DNA of 6,148 nt. Source: Alistipes sp. GTDB lineage: Bacteria; Bacteroidota; Bacteroidia; Bacteroidales; Rikenellaceae. The translations under genes and the position numbers were made by a program. Under the pieces are notes generated by a model that saw only the letters and a program-made list of their open reading frames with translations, was not told where the DNA came from and made no database searches. The stretch covers positions 1-6,148 of the forward strand of contig JAFZDR010000044.1 in the NCBI GenBank assembly GCA_017561105.1, in the 5' to 3' direction. Numbering within the stretch: position 1 is the stretch's first letter; the number at the start of each line of letters is the position of its first letter. Shown here piece after piece: positions 1 to 6,148 of this stretch.

Positions 1-1
1 A

Positions 2-268
2 AATGGAGAGACATACTATTGCTATTATTACCAATTTGGCAACGAGTGGGAACCAGATACAATTTGGTGTAAGATATACAACGACCGTTGCCATTGGGGA
101 TATACCACAGACCACGGAAATATGGGGATAGGTATTGCACTGGTAATGCTTCCTATTTTAGCCGTAGCAACCATTGCTGTTTGGACTATTCTATTGTATG
201 CAACTGCGGGAATTATTTATTTGATTAGGAAAAGCCGAAAAAACAATAGTGCCATTCAATGTTATTAA
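2..268 (+). CDS. 3' end of an unrecognised small membrane protein (5' truncated by the window)
   Basis: An open frame runs in from the left edge for 88 codons and ends at TAA 266-268. No usable start is visible before an internal ATG, so the gene begins outside the window. The first 44 or so residues are polar and unusually rich in Tyr, Trp and Cys (for example YYCYYYQFGNEWEPD). A hydrophobic stretch of roughly 35 residues follows, from about MGIGIALVML to AGIIYLI. It is long enough for one long or two short membrane helices, and then comes a basic tail (RKSRKNN). The layout suggests a C-terminal membrane anchor with a short cytoplasmic tail. I recognise no family. The DNA is clearly more AT-rich than the cell wall genes that follow, and the gene is not a usual dcw cluster member. 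It may be a lineage-specific or acquired gene. An overlapping frame (225-353) is also open, so a frameshift or alternative C-terminus cannot be excluded. Confidence 0.55.
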   Translation, partial: NGETYYCYYYQFGNEWEPDTIWCKIYNDRCHWGYTTDHGNMGIGIALVMLPILAVATIAVWTILLYATAGIIYLIRKSRKNNSAIQCY

Positions 269-326
269 GCAATCTATGATTGCGCTTGCCATTAAGGGCG
301 TAGCCCGAATGCCATTAAATGCCATT
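250..326 (+). repeat. Cluster of short TGCCATT direct repeats
   Basis: The 7-base word TGCCATT occurs at 250-256, 287-293, 310-316 and 320-326, with a further copy at 89-95 inside the upstream gene. The surroundings of the first and third copies (249-269 and 309-329) also match, at about 15 of 21 positions, and are exactly 60 bases apart. This could be a degenerate local duplication, operator-like half-sites or chance in AT-rich DNA. No function can be assigned from the sequence alone. Confidence 0.3.
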
Positions 327-355
327 TATAAAAAAGCTAATTTCAATTTTTAACT
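269..355. other. AT-rich gap before mraY, with a possible 25-codon ORF
   Basis: These 87 bases separate the unknown membrane protein from mraY, and any promoter for the mraY operon between the two genes would lie here. I see no convincing match to the Bacteroidota promoter pattern (TTTG around -33, TAnnTTTG around -7); the nearest is a poor TAATTTCA at 338-345. A 25-codon ORF, ATG 276 to TAA 351-353, ends 2 bases before the mraY start, the same spacing as the true gene junctions downstream. Its product is basic with short hydrophobic patches and resembles nothing I know. A small GGGC/GCCC hairpin with a 3-base loop (296-306) has no T-tract after it, so it is not a good terminator. Confidence 0.3.
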
Positions 356-1603
356 ATGTTATACCACTTTTTTGACTTTCTGACAAGCAACTTCGACCTT
401 CCGGGTTCGGGAGTTATGCGTTATTTGAGTTTCCGCTCGGTTATGGCGGTGGTATCTGCATTGCTTATCGTAATCTACTGCGGTAAGAGCATTATTCGCG
501 CTTTGCAGCGTCATCAGATTGGCGAGAGCATCCGTGACCTCGGTTTGCAGGGACAGCTCGAGAAGAAGGGCACTCCTACAATGGGAGGTATCATCATCCT
601 TCTTGCAATTGTTGTTCCGGTGCTGCTCTTTGCGCGATTGGACAATATCTACACCATTTTGTTGCTCGTTGCCACAATCTGGTGCGGTGTTATCGGCTTT
701 TTGGATGACTACATCAAGGTCTTCCGCCACAACAAGGAGGGCTTGCAGGGTCGATTTAAGATTGTAGGACAGATTGGCTTGGGCTTGATCGTCGGTACCG
801 TGATGTGCTTCTCGGAGGATGTTGTGGTGCGCGAGCATACAACTGTGCCTATCGAGCAACAGATTGTCGATGAGCAGACCGGCGAAACAATCATTGTGTC
901 GTCGCAGAATATCCGCCTTAGTGAGGATGCTATCAAGACCACGCAGACTACCATTCCGTTCGTCAAGGACAACGAGTTCGATTACAGCTGGTTGGTTGGT
1001 GGTAACAAGACCTTGGCGTGGATACTCTATGTACTAATCGCAATTTTCATCATCACTGCCGTATCGAACGGTGCAAACCTCACGGATGGCTTGGATGGCT
1101 TGCTGACGGGAGTGTCGATACCTATTGTCGCGGTGCTGGCAGTGTTGGCATACCTCTCGGGTAACATCATCTATGCCGACTACCTCAACATTATGTATAT
1201 CCCTAACAGTGGAGAGTTGGTGGTATTCGGTGCTGCTATGGTGGGTGCGTTGATTGGCTTCTTGTGGTACAACTCCTTCCCTGCACAGATCTTTATGGGC
1301 GATACAGGCTCACTCGCCATTGGCGGTATTATCGCGGTATTTGCCCTCTGCATCCGTAAGGAGTTGCTCTTGCCGCTGCTCTGCGGTGTTTTCTTGGCCG
1401 AGGCGTTGTCGGTTATGGTACAGGTGTCGTACTTCAAATATACCAAGCGCAAGTATGGCGAGGGTCGCCGCTTGCTGAAGATGTCGCCACTGCATCACCA
1501 CTACCAGAAGCAGGGCCTTTTCGAGACCAAGATTATGATGCGATTTATGATTGTGTCGATTATCCTTGCGGCACTCACTCTTGCAACTCTTAAAATTCGA
1601 TAA
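356..1603 (+). CDS. mraY: Phospho-N-acetylmuramoyl-pentapeptide transferase (MraY)
   Basis: MraY is an integral inner-membrane enzyme. It transfers phospho-MurNAc-pentapeptide from the UDP precursor to undecaprenyl phosphate, forming lipid I. Visible signatures are GTPTMGG (residues 72-78), the Asp pair in FLDDY (117-118), the NLTDGLDGL motif (241-249, with D244 and D247), [11 protein letters not shown] (314-324) and the His-rich loop [10 protein letters not shown] (378-387). About ten hydrophobic segments are present. At 415 residues it is longer than the E. coli enzyme (360). The surplus lies mainly in a polar segment at about 154-215, between the fourth and fifth helices, a feature I associate with Bacteroidota MraY. 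The ATG at 356 is supported by the typical N-terminal phrase ending in YLSFRS. There is no Shine-Dalgarno sequence, only an A/T-rich leader. It is the first recognisable cell wall gene of a tight plus-strand operon, 2 bases ahead of murD. Confidence 0.98.
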   Translation: MLYHFFDFLTSNFDLPGSGVMRYLSFRSVMAVVSALLIVIYCGKSIIRALQRHQIGESIRDLGLQGQLEKKGTPTMGGIIILLAIVVPVLLFARLDNIYTILLLVATIWCGVIGFLDDYIKVFRHNKEGLQGRFKIVGQIGLGLIVGTVMCFSEDVVVREHTTVPIEQQIVDEQTGETIIVSSQNIRLSEDAIKTTQTTIPFVKDNEFDYSWLVGGNKTLAWILYVLIAIFIITAVSNGANLTDGLDGLLTGVSIPIVAVLAVLAYLSGNIIYADYLNIMYIPNSGELVVFGAAMVGALIGFLWYNSFPAQIFMGDTGSLAIGGIIAVFALCIRKELLLPLLCGVFLAEALSVMVQVSYFKYTKRKYGEGRRLLKMSPLHHHYQKQGLFETKIMMRFMIVSIILAALTLATLKIR

Positions 1604-1605
1604 CG

Positions 1606-2970
1606 ATGGCAAAGTTTATAGCAGTTCTCGGTGGCGGAATTAGTGGCTATGGCTCGGCAATTCTCGCCAAGAAGCAGGGCTTCGATGTGTTACTCTCGGA
1701 CATGGGCACAATAGCACCTCGCTATCGTGAGCGCCTCGACGAGTGGGGCGTGGAGTACGAGGAGGGTGGCCACTCGGTGGAGCGTATCCTGACCGCATCG
1801 GAGGTTATCAAGTCGCCGGGTATTCCCGATAAGGCACCTCTTGTAAAGGCCTTGCGTGAGAAGGGCGTGCCCGTAATCTCGGAGATGGAGTTCGCCTGCC
1901 GCTATATGGGTAAGGCAAAGACAATCTGCATCACCGGCTCGAATGGTAAGACCACTACAACATCGCTTATCTACAAAATTATGAAGGATAGCGGTGCAAA
2001 TGTTGCCCTCGGAGGAAATATTGGCGAGTCGTTTGCCTATTCGGTGGCAACTGCCGAGTACGATTGGTATGTCTTGGAGTTGAGTTCGTTCCAGCTCGAC
2101 GGAATGTTTAAGTTCAAGGCCGATGTGGGCGTGTTGATGAATATCACACCCGACCACCTTGACCGCTACGACTACTCGTTCGAGAAGTATGCCAAGTCGA
2201 AGATGCGTATCACCCAGAATCAGAACTCGCGCGACTACTTCGTATATTGCGCCGATGATGAAACCATCTTGCGCCAACTCGAGGAGCACGATATCAAGGC
2301 TCGCGAGTTGCCGTTTATGGTGCATGCAGCTATCGCCAGCGGTGCAGGCGATGCCTATCCGACCGATGATACAACCTTTGTTGCAACGGTGGGTAAGCAG
2401 TCGTTGAAGGTCGATATTTCGCGACTTAAGATAAAGGGTCAGCACAATACCTACAACGCTATGGCGGCCGCTTTGGCAACCTTGGCAGCGGGCGTAGCAC
2501 CCGAGCAGGTCGAGAAGTCGTTGTACGACTTCAATGCTATCGAGCACCGCTTGGAGCCTGTCGGTACAAAGAATAATATCGAGTATATCAACGACTCGAA
2601 GGCTACAAATGTCGATTCGGCGTGGTATGGCCTCGAGAGTATGACCCGTCCAACCGTGTGGATTGTAGGTGGAACCGATAAGGGTGCCAGCTATGCTCCA
2701 CTCTACGACTTGGCACAGAAGAAGGTGCATACAATGATATGTATGGGTCTGGATAATAAGCGCCTTGAGGACTCTTTTGCGGGTGTTGTGCCTAATATCA
2801 TCTCGTGCCACTCGTTCGAGGAGGCCATGGATGCTGTTGTGCGTTCGGCAAAGGAGGGTGATGCAGTGCTGCTCTCGCCGGCGTGTGCAAGTTTTGACCT
2901 CTTCAAGAACTACGAGCAGCGCGGCCGTATGTTCAAGGAGTGGATTTGTGAAAACATCCTCAATAAGTAA
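1606..2970 (+). CDS. murD: UDP-N-acetylmuramoyl-L-alanine--D-glutamate ligase (MurD)
   Basis: MurD is a cytoplasmic ATP-dependent ligase that adds D-Glu to UDP-MurNAc-L-Ala. The three Mur-ligase domains are visible in order. The N-terminal nucleotide-sugar domain has GGGISGYG (9-16) and KSPGIP (69-74). The central ATPase domain has the P-loop GSNGKTTT (111-118), ELSSFQL (158-164), NITPDHLDRY (179-188) and K199 in SKMRI, which aligns with the carbamylated lysine of the family. HNTYNAMAA follows at 280-288. The C-terminal domain has EHRLEPVG (313-320), NDSKATN (329-335), GGTDKGA (355-361) and LLSPACASFD (422-431). At 454 residues it is slightly longer than the E. coli protein (438) and looks intact. 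It begins 2 bases after the mraY stop and ends 5 bases before ftsW, which implies co-transcription and probably coupled translation. Serine is coded largely by TCG, and TTA, CTA and TCA codons are rare. Confidence 0.98.
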   Translation: MAKFIAVLGGGISGYGSAILAKKQGFDVLLSDMGTIAPRYRERLDEWGVEYEEGGHSVERILTASEVIKSPGIPDKAPLVKALREKGVPVISEMEFACRYMGKAKTICITGSNGKTTTTSLIYKIMKDSGANVALGGNIGESFAYSVATAEYDWYVLELSSFQLDGMFKFKADVGVLMNITPDHLDRYDYSFEKYAKSKMRITQNQNSRDYFVYCADDETILRQLEEHDIKARELPFMVHAAIASGAGDAYPTDDTTFVATVGKQSLKVDISRLKIKGQHNTYNAMAAALATLAAGVAPEQVEKSLYDFNAIEHRLEPVGTKNNIEYINDSKATNVDSAWYGLESMTRPTVWIVGGTDKGASYAPLYDLAQKKVHTMICMGLDNKRLEDSFAGVVPNIISCHSFEEAMDAVVRSAKEGDAVLLSPACASFDLFKNYEQRGRMFKEWICENILNK

Positions 2971-2975
2971 CAATA

Positions 2976-4232
2976 ATGAAGCAGAAGGAAGAGGAGAATA
3001 TCGTACAAGAAGTACCTTCAATACTCGTCAAACGCCGCTTGCTGCCGGGTGACAGGGTGTTGTGGGCTATTGTCGTGATGCTGTTTGCCATCTCGTTGGT
3101 TGCGGTCTATACCGCATCATCGAAGCTCGGCTTCACCGATGGCACCATCGACCGCGAGTTCCAGCGCCATATCGTTACCATTGCAGTGTCGTTGGTCTGC
3201 ATGTTTGGCTGCTACTTTATCGGAGCCAAAGTTATGCGCATGTTTACTCGTGTAGTCTATGCGGGTGTCTTTCTGATGACCCTTATTCCCTACTTCCAAG
3301 CGCCTATAAATGGAGCGCACCGTTGGTTGGATTTAGGTTTCTTTATGTTTCAGCCGTCGGAGTTACTGAAGATTACCACCATTATGCTGCTTGCGGCGCA
3401 ACTCTCGTCGAAGCACCATATGATAAAGAAGATTCACCTTCTGCCTACAACCTTCGATGTGCGAAAGTGGTTTGTAGGACGCGAACGATCGATTATTTTC
3501 GACGAGATAATACCAATTCTCTACCCTATAGCGCTGACTTGTGCCGTTATTCTGCCCGATGCAACATCCTCGGCAATACATATCTTTACGGTGTCGTTTG
3601 TGATGCTCTTTATTGCGGGAATACGCTTCAGCGAGTTGGCTAAGTTTATCATTGTTGCCGCCTTTGTCGGTCTGACAATGCTCTTTACCGTAGGTCGTGG
3701 CGATACGGTTGTCAGCCGTATCAAGAGCTGGGTTGGTGTCGAGAATACGGAGGGTGGCAAGGATGAAGGTAAAGATGCCTACTACTCGCGTATGGCTATT
3801 CAGAATGGCGGAATTTTTGGAGTTGGTGCGGGTCGCAGTATGATGCGAACAAAGCTGATGCACCCCGAGAGCGACTATCTCTTTGCCATTGTGGTCGAGG
3901 AGTTCGGATTGTTGCTTTCGTCGGTGATAATTCTGCTCTATTTGTGGCTATTCTTCCGCTCGTTACGAATCTTCGAAAAGTGCGAATGGCTCTATGCTGG
4001 ACTGCTCGCCGTAGGTCTTGCACTTCTGGTTACGAGTCAGGGCTTTCTACACATCAGCGTAGCTCTGGGCATACTCCCCGAGACGGGACAGAATCTGCCA
4101 TTTTTGACTCACGGTCGTACCGGTATGTTCTGCGCCTCGATAGCGGTAGGACTAATTTTGAGCATCAGCCGCCAGGTGGAGCAGGGAACGCTTGTGCCAC
4201 CTTCGCAGCAGGGTAAAAATAAACATATCTAA
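2976..4232 (+). CDS. ftsW: SEDS-family lipid II polymerase of the divisome (FtsW)
   Basis: FtsW is a multi-pass membrane glycosyltransferase that polymerises lipid II at the septum together with a class B penicillin-binding protein. About ten hydrophobic segments are present in 418 residues. SEDS signatures are GAHRWLDLGFFMFQPSELLK (113-132), IQNGGIFGVGAGRS (275-288) and PESDYLFAIVVEEFG (297-311). In the last, D300 aligns with the catalytic aspartate of RodA/FtsW. ALGILPETGQNLPFLTHGRT (363-382) is also present. A charged cytoplasmic segment lies at about 145-178, and another polar stretch at 250-273. FtsW rather than RodA is chosen because the gene directly follows mraY-murD, as in dcw clusters. 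The motif usually read as S-Y-G-G-S/T-S is T-H-G-R-T-G here (378-383), which is divergent. Its gaps to its neighbours are 5 and 2 bases, with no Shine-Dalgarno sequence. The chemistry is supported by the family; septal specificity is inferred from context. Confidence 0.94.
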   Translation: MKQKEEENIVQEVPSILVKRRLLPGDRVLWAIVVMLFAISLVAVYTASSKLGFTDGTIDREFQRHIVTIAVSLVCMFGCYFIGAKVMRMFTRVVYAGVFLMTLIPYFQAPINGAHRWLDLGFFMFQPSELLKITTIMLLAAQLSSKHHMIKKIHLLPTTFDVRKWFVGRERSIIFDEIIPILYPIALTCAVILPDATSSAIHIFTVSFVMLFIAGIRFSELAKFIIVAAFVGLTMLFTVGRGDTVVSRIKSWVGVENTEGGKDEGKDAYYSRMAIQNGGIFGVGAGRSMMRTKLMHPESDYLFAIVVEEFGLLLSSVIILLYLWLFFRSLRIFEKCEWLYAGLLAVGLALLVTSQGFLHISVALGILPETGQNLPFLTHGRTGMFCASIAVGLILSISRQVEQGTLVPPSQQGKNKHI

Positions 4233-4234
4233 CA

Positions 4235-4627
4235 ATGGAAGTAAGACTCGATAAATATCTGTGGGCAGTACGAATCTTCAAGACGCGCAGCGATGCGGCA
4301 GATGCCGTGCGCAATAATCGTGTGCTCGTAAATGATGCCTACGCCAAGCCTTCGCGCGAGGTGAAGGTAGGGGATAGAATCTCCGTAAAGCGCACTTTGG
4401 TAACCTATTCGTACCTTGTGAAGGATCTTGTCGTAAATCGCCAACCCGCAGCCAAAGTGCCCGATTTCTGCATCGACACTACACCGCAGAGCGAGCTCGA
4501 CAAACTGAATAAACCGCGCGAAACAATCTTTGTATTCCGCGAGCGTGGTACGGGTCGTCCAACCAAGAAGGAGCGCCGCGAGATAGATGCGCTGATGGAT
4601 AGTTTCTACTACGACGATGAGGAGTAA
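4235..4627 (+). CDS. hslR: S4-domain RNA-binding protein of the Hsp15/HslR family
   Basis: This is a small cytoplasmic protein of 130 residues, close to E. coli Hsp15 (133). An N-terminal S4 RNA-binding domain covers about residues 3-55. It opens with VRLDKYLWAVRIFKTRSDA, very close to the Hsp15 N-terminus, and continues with NNRVLVND and KPSREVKVGD. The second family mark is near the C-terminus, GRPTKKERREID (107-118), followed by an acidic tail rich in Asp, Glu and Tyr. In E. coli, Hsp15 binds free 50S subunits that still carry a nascent chain attached to tRNA, helping to recycle stalled ribosomes. The same role here is inferred from homology. The gene starts 2 bases after ftsW and is the last gene before the terminator, so it probably shares the cell wall operon transcript although its role is unrelated. 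Confidence 0.88.
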   Translation: MEVRLDKYLWAVRIFKTRSDAADAVRNNRVLVNDAYAKPSREVKVGDRISVKRTLVTYSYLVKDLVVNRQPAAKVPDFCIDTTPQSELDKLNKPRETIFVFRERGTGRPTKKERREIDALMDSFYYDDEE

Positions 4628-4667
4628 TAATATAGGCTGACCCAAAAAGTCAGCCTATATTGTTTTT
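4628..4667 (+). terminator. Strong intrinsic terminator between convergent operons
   Basis: A perfect 13 bp stem (4629-4641 with 4649-4661, plus a possible T-G closing pair at 4628/4662) encloses a 7-base loop, CCAAAAA. The plus strand then runs TTTTT at 4663-4667. The hairpin begins right after the hslR stop codon and should end the mraY-hslR transcript. The minus-strand gene ends at 4666, so its stop codon lies within the plus-strand T-tract. In the minus direction the same stem is followed by only a weak T-rich run (TTATTA), so it may act in both directions, though less well there. Confidence 0.93.
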
Positions 4668-5712
4668 ACCTCTTCATTACCTCGTTTTGTCGGTTGATAC
4701 TCTCGATATGGATGGCATCGAGAAGTGTATGGAGGAAATTCTCGCTCAATCCCAACGACAAGCTAAGGGTTAGAGCTCGCTCGGTAATATCCTCCCAACG
4801 AGCCTCCTGCAAGATGCGGACATCGTTCTCGCGCTTGATACGACCAATATTTTCAGCCACATTCATTCTCTCGGCAAGGAGTTGAAGAATCTCGCGATCG
4901 AGGCTGTCAATCTGCTCACGCAAGCCCATCAAAGCTATCTGGAAAGTCTCCGAATTCGACTCTCCGGCACGCCATTTGAGTGCGTCGAGTAGTACGTTAA
5001 GGGCATCAGGGGTGAGCTGCTGCTTGGCATCGCTCCACGCTACATCAGGGTTGATATGGCTCTCGATCATCATACCGTCGTAGTTCAAATCGGCAGCCTG
5101 CTGTGCGATGTCGGCGATATACTGACGACAACCGCAGATGTGCGAAGGGTCGCAAATCATCGGCAACTCAGGCATGCGACGACGCATCTCGAGGGCGAGG
5201 TGCCACATCGGGGCATTGCGCAAATGACCCGCTCCAAAGCCCGAGAAACCACGGTGAATAAGGCCGATATTCTTTACTCCGCAAGCTGCAAGACGCTCCA
5301 CAGCTCCGCACCACAAATCGACCTCGCCATTTACAGGGTTCTTCACGAAAATAGGCTTGTCGGTACCGCGCAACGCCTCGGCAACCTCCTGCATCGAGAA
5401 TGGGTTTGCTGCAGTTCGTGCACCAATCCAAAGAATATCGAGATCGTATGGCGCTGCACTCTCCACATGCTTGGCATTTGCCACCTCGGTAGCGATTGGC
5501 AAACCGGTCACTTCGCGTGCTTTGGTGAGCCAAGGCAACGCATCGACTCCTGCACCCTCGAATGTTCCGGGTTTGGTACGAGGTTTCCATACACCTGCAC
5601 GCAATACATCAACTTTGCCTGTTGCGGCAAGGCCCTGAGCTGTCGAGAGAATCTGCTCCTCGCTCTCGGCGCTACAAGGTCCGGCGATAATAAAAGGTTT
5701 CTTTAACTCCAT
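4666..5712 (-). CDS. aroF: Bifunctional 3-deoxy-7-phosphoheptulonate synthase / chorismate mutase type II
   Basis: This 348-residue fusion catalyses entry to the shikimate pathway (PEP plus erythrose 4-phosphate to DAHP) and also chorismate to prephenate. Residues 1 to about 245 form a type I-beta (KDO8P synthase-like) DAHP synthase barrel without an N-terminal regulatory domain. It has AGPCSAES (10-17), KPRTKPGTF (43-51), VKNP (123-126), IHRGF (152-156), DPSH (188-191) and MIESH (215-219). C13, H191, E217 and D228 match the metal ligands of the family. After a linker, residues about 258-348 form an AroQ-type mutase that aligns without gaps to E. coli chorismate mutase. R265, R282, K293, R305, S338 and Q342 match Arg11, Arg28, Lys39, Arg51, Ser84 and Gln88. 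Asp48 and Glu52 are replaced by Q302 and W306. In the related Prevotella fusion the mutase domain mediates feedback by prephenate. The ATG at 5712 lies 5 bases after the tyrA stop. The symbol is a family-level choice. Confidence 0.95.
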   Translation of the reverse strand: MELKKPFIIAGPCSAESEEQILSTAQGLAATGKVDVLRAGVWKPRTKPGTFEGAGVDALPWLTKAREVTGLPIATEVANAKHVESAAPYDLDILWIGARTAANPFSMQEVAEALRGTDKPIFVKNPVNGEVDLWCGAVERLAACGVKNIGLIHRGFSGFGAGHLRNAPMWHLALEMRRRMPELPMICDPSHICGCRQYIADIAQQAADLNYDGMMIESHINPDVAWSDAKQQLTPDALNVLLDALKWRAGESNSETFQIALMGLREQIDSLDREILQLLAERMNVAENIGRIKRENDVRILQEARWEDITERALTLSLSLGLSENFLHTLLDAIHIESINRQNEVMKR

Positions 5713-5717
5713 AGTAT

Positions 5718-6148
5718 CTATCTTTTATCTAAAATTTTTCGTATTGTGTTAGCTCTCTCTATTGTTTGACGGATCTCGTCGCGATTATCCTTCTCGAGTG
5801 CCTTGCGGAAGATCTCGAGCTGGTGGATATACTCGCGCAGAACATCCAAAACATTATACTTATTCTGCATCAGAATAGGAATCCACATCTCGGCTGACGA
5901 TTTTGCCAGACGCACGGTACTCTCGAAACCACCACCCGCGAGGTTGAGTATTGTTTCGCTCTCGCGCTCCTTCTCGAGCACGGTGGTTGCAAGGATAAAC
6001 GATGTTATATGCGATATGTGGCTTACATATGCTGCGTGGGTGTCGTGCTTCTCGGCCGACATATACATCATCTTCGAGCCTATCGCCTTGAAGATGCTCT
6101 CAACCTTGGCTACGGCGTCATCATCGGAGCGCTCAGCCTCGCAAATTA
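5718..6148 (-). CDS. tyrA: Prephenate dehydrogenase, C-terminal part (runs off the right edge)
   Basis: The frame is open from the window edge to TAG at 5720-5718, giving 142 complete codons. The N-terminal NAD-binding Rossmann domain lies outside the window. The visible part is the helical dimerisation domain of TyrA. It contains the signature HDTHAAYVSHISHITSFILA (residues 34-53 of the fragment) and then GGGFESTVRLAKSSAEMW (71-88), both typical of prephenate dehydrogenases. The enzyme oxidatively decarboxylates prephenate to 4-hydroxyphenylpyruvate, the precursor of tyrosine. The protein stops after a short charged helix (ERANTIRKILDKR), so there is no C-terminal ACT regulatory domain. The ATG at 6071 is internal and is not the start. 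The DAHP synthase/chorismate mutase gene follows 5 bases downstream, so the two are almost certainly co-transcribed, the promoter being beyond the right edge. The mutase in the fusion makes the substrate of this enzyme. Confidence 0.93.
   Translation of the reverse strand, partial: ICEAERSDDDAVAKVESIFKAIGSKMMYMSAEKHDTHAAYVSHISHITSFILATTVLEKERESETILNLAGGGFESTVRLAKSSAEMWIPILMQNKYNVLDVLREYIHQLEIFRKALEKDNRDEIRQTIERANTIRKILDKR

Noticed and set aside
296..306. GGGC-GTA-GCCC hairpin upstream of mraY as a possible terminator
   Set aside because: The stem is only 4 bp with a 3-base loop and no following T-tract, so it is too weak to call.
338..345. TAATTTCA as a -7 promoter element for mraY
   Set aside because: It has two mismatches to TAnnTTTG and no good -33 element at the right spacing. 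AT-rich DNA gives such partial matches readily.
1690..3021. A 443-codon open frame on the minus strand covering almost all of murD
   Set aside because: It is in exact codon register with murD, so it stays open simply because murD avoids TTA, CTA and TCA codons. It ends at the first TTA codon of murD (1690-1692). MurD is complete and well conserved, and the antisense product resembles nothing.
4229..4645. A 138-codon minus-strand open frame opposite hslR
   Set aside because: It is in register with hslR and passes through the terminator hairpin. The hslR product has clear family motifs, so this is a shadow.
5056..5706. A 216-codon plus-strand open frame opposite the DAHP synthase gene
   Set aside because: It has the same codon-register relationship to the real gene and is explained by codon bias. 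The product is His/Cys-rich without any domain I recognise.
5718..6071. ATG at 6071 as the tyrA start
   Set aside because: The frame stays open to the window edge with TyrA-like sequence before this ATG, and the family's Rossmann domain must lie upstream, so the gene is truncated by the window and does not begin here.

Overview
The window looks like a chromosomal core region from a member of the Bacteroidota, most likely the order Bacteroidales. Three things point there. The translation starts lack Shine-Dalgarno sequences and sit behind A/T-rich leaders. MraY carries a long extra segment between membrane helices. A type I-beta DAHP synthase is fused to a C-terminal chorismate mutase, an architecture known from Bacteroides and Prevotella. 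The fairly GC-rich genes with TCG-rich serine codons would suit a gut genus such as Alistipes, but that genus guess is only an inference.

Layout. Positions 1-268 hold the 3' end of an unrecognised small membrane protein in AT-rich DNA (about 37% G+C over 1-355 by hand count). Positions 269-355 are a short AT-rich gap with repeated TGCCATT words. From 356 to 4627 four plus-strand genes lie almost end to end, with gaps of 2, 5 and 2 bases: mraY, murD, ftsW and an hslR-like S4-domain gene. A strong hairpin terminator (4628-4667) closes this unit. On the minus strand, converging on the same terminator, are a partial tyrA (5718 to beyond the right edge) followed after 5 bases by the DAHP synthase/chorismate mutase gene (4666-5712).

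How the genes work together. MraY makes lipid I from UDP-MurNAc-pentapeptide. MurD adds D-glutamate earlier in the same precursor pathway. FtsW polymerises the finished lipid II at the division septum. These three are a core piece of the division and cell wall (dcw) cluster, but their usual neighbours (murE/murF or ftsI upstream, murG/murC downstream) are absent. HslR, a ribosome-rescue type RNA-binding protein, sits where murG is usually found. The minus-strand pair covers aromatic amino acid synthesis: the fusion enzyme catalyses the first shikimate step and chorismate to prephenate, and TyrA takes prephenate towards tyrosine.

I found no mobile element, CRISPR array, RNA gene or clearly new system. 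The least explained part is the AT-rich left edge (1-355).
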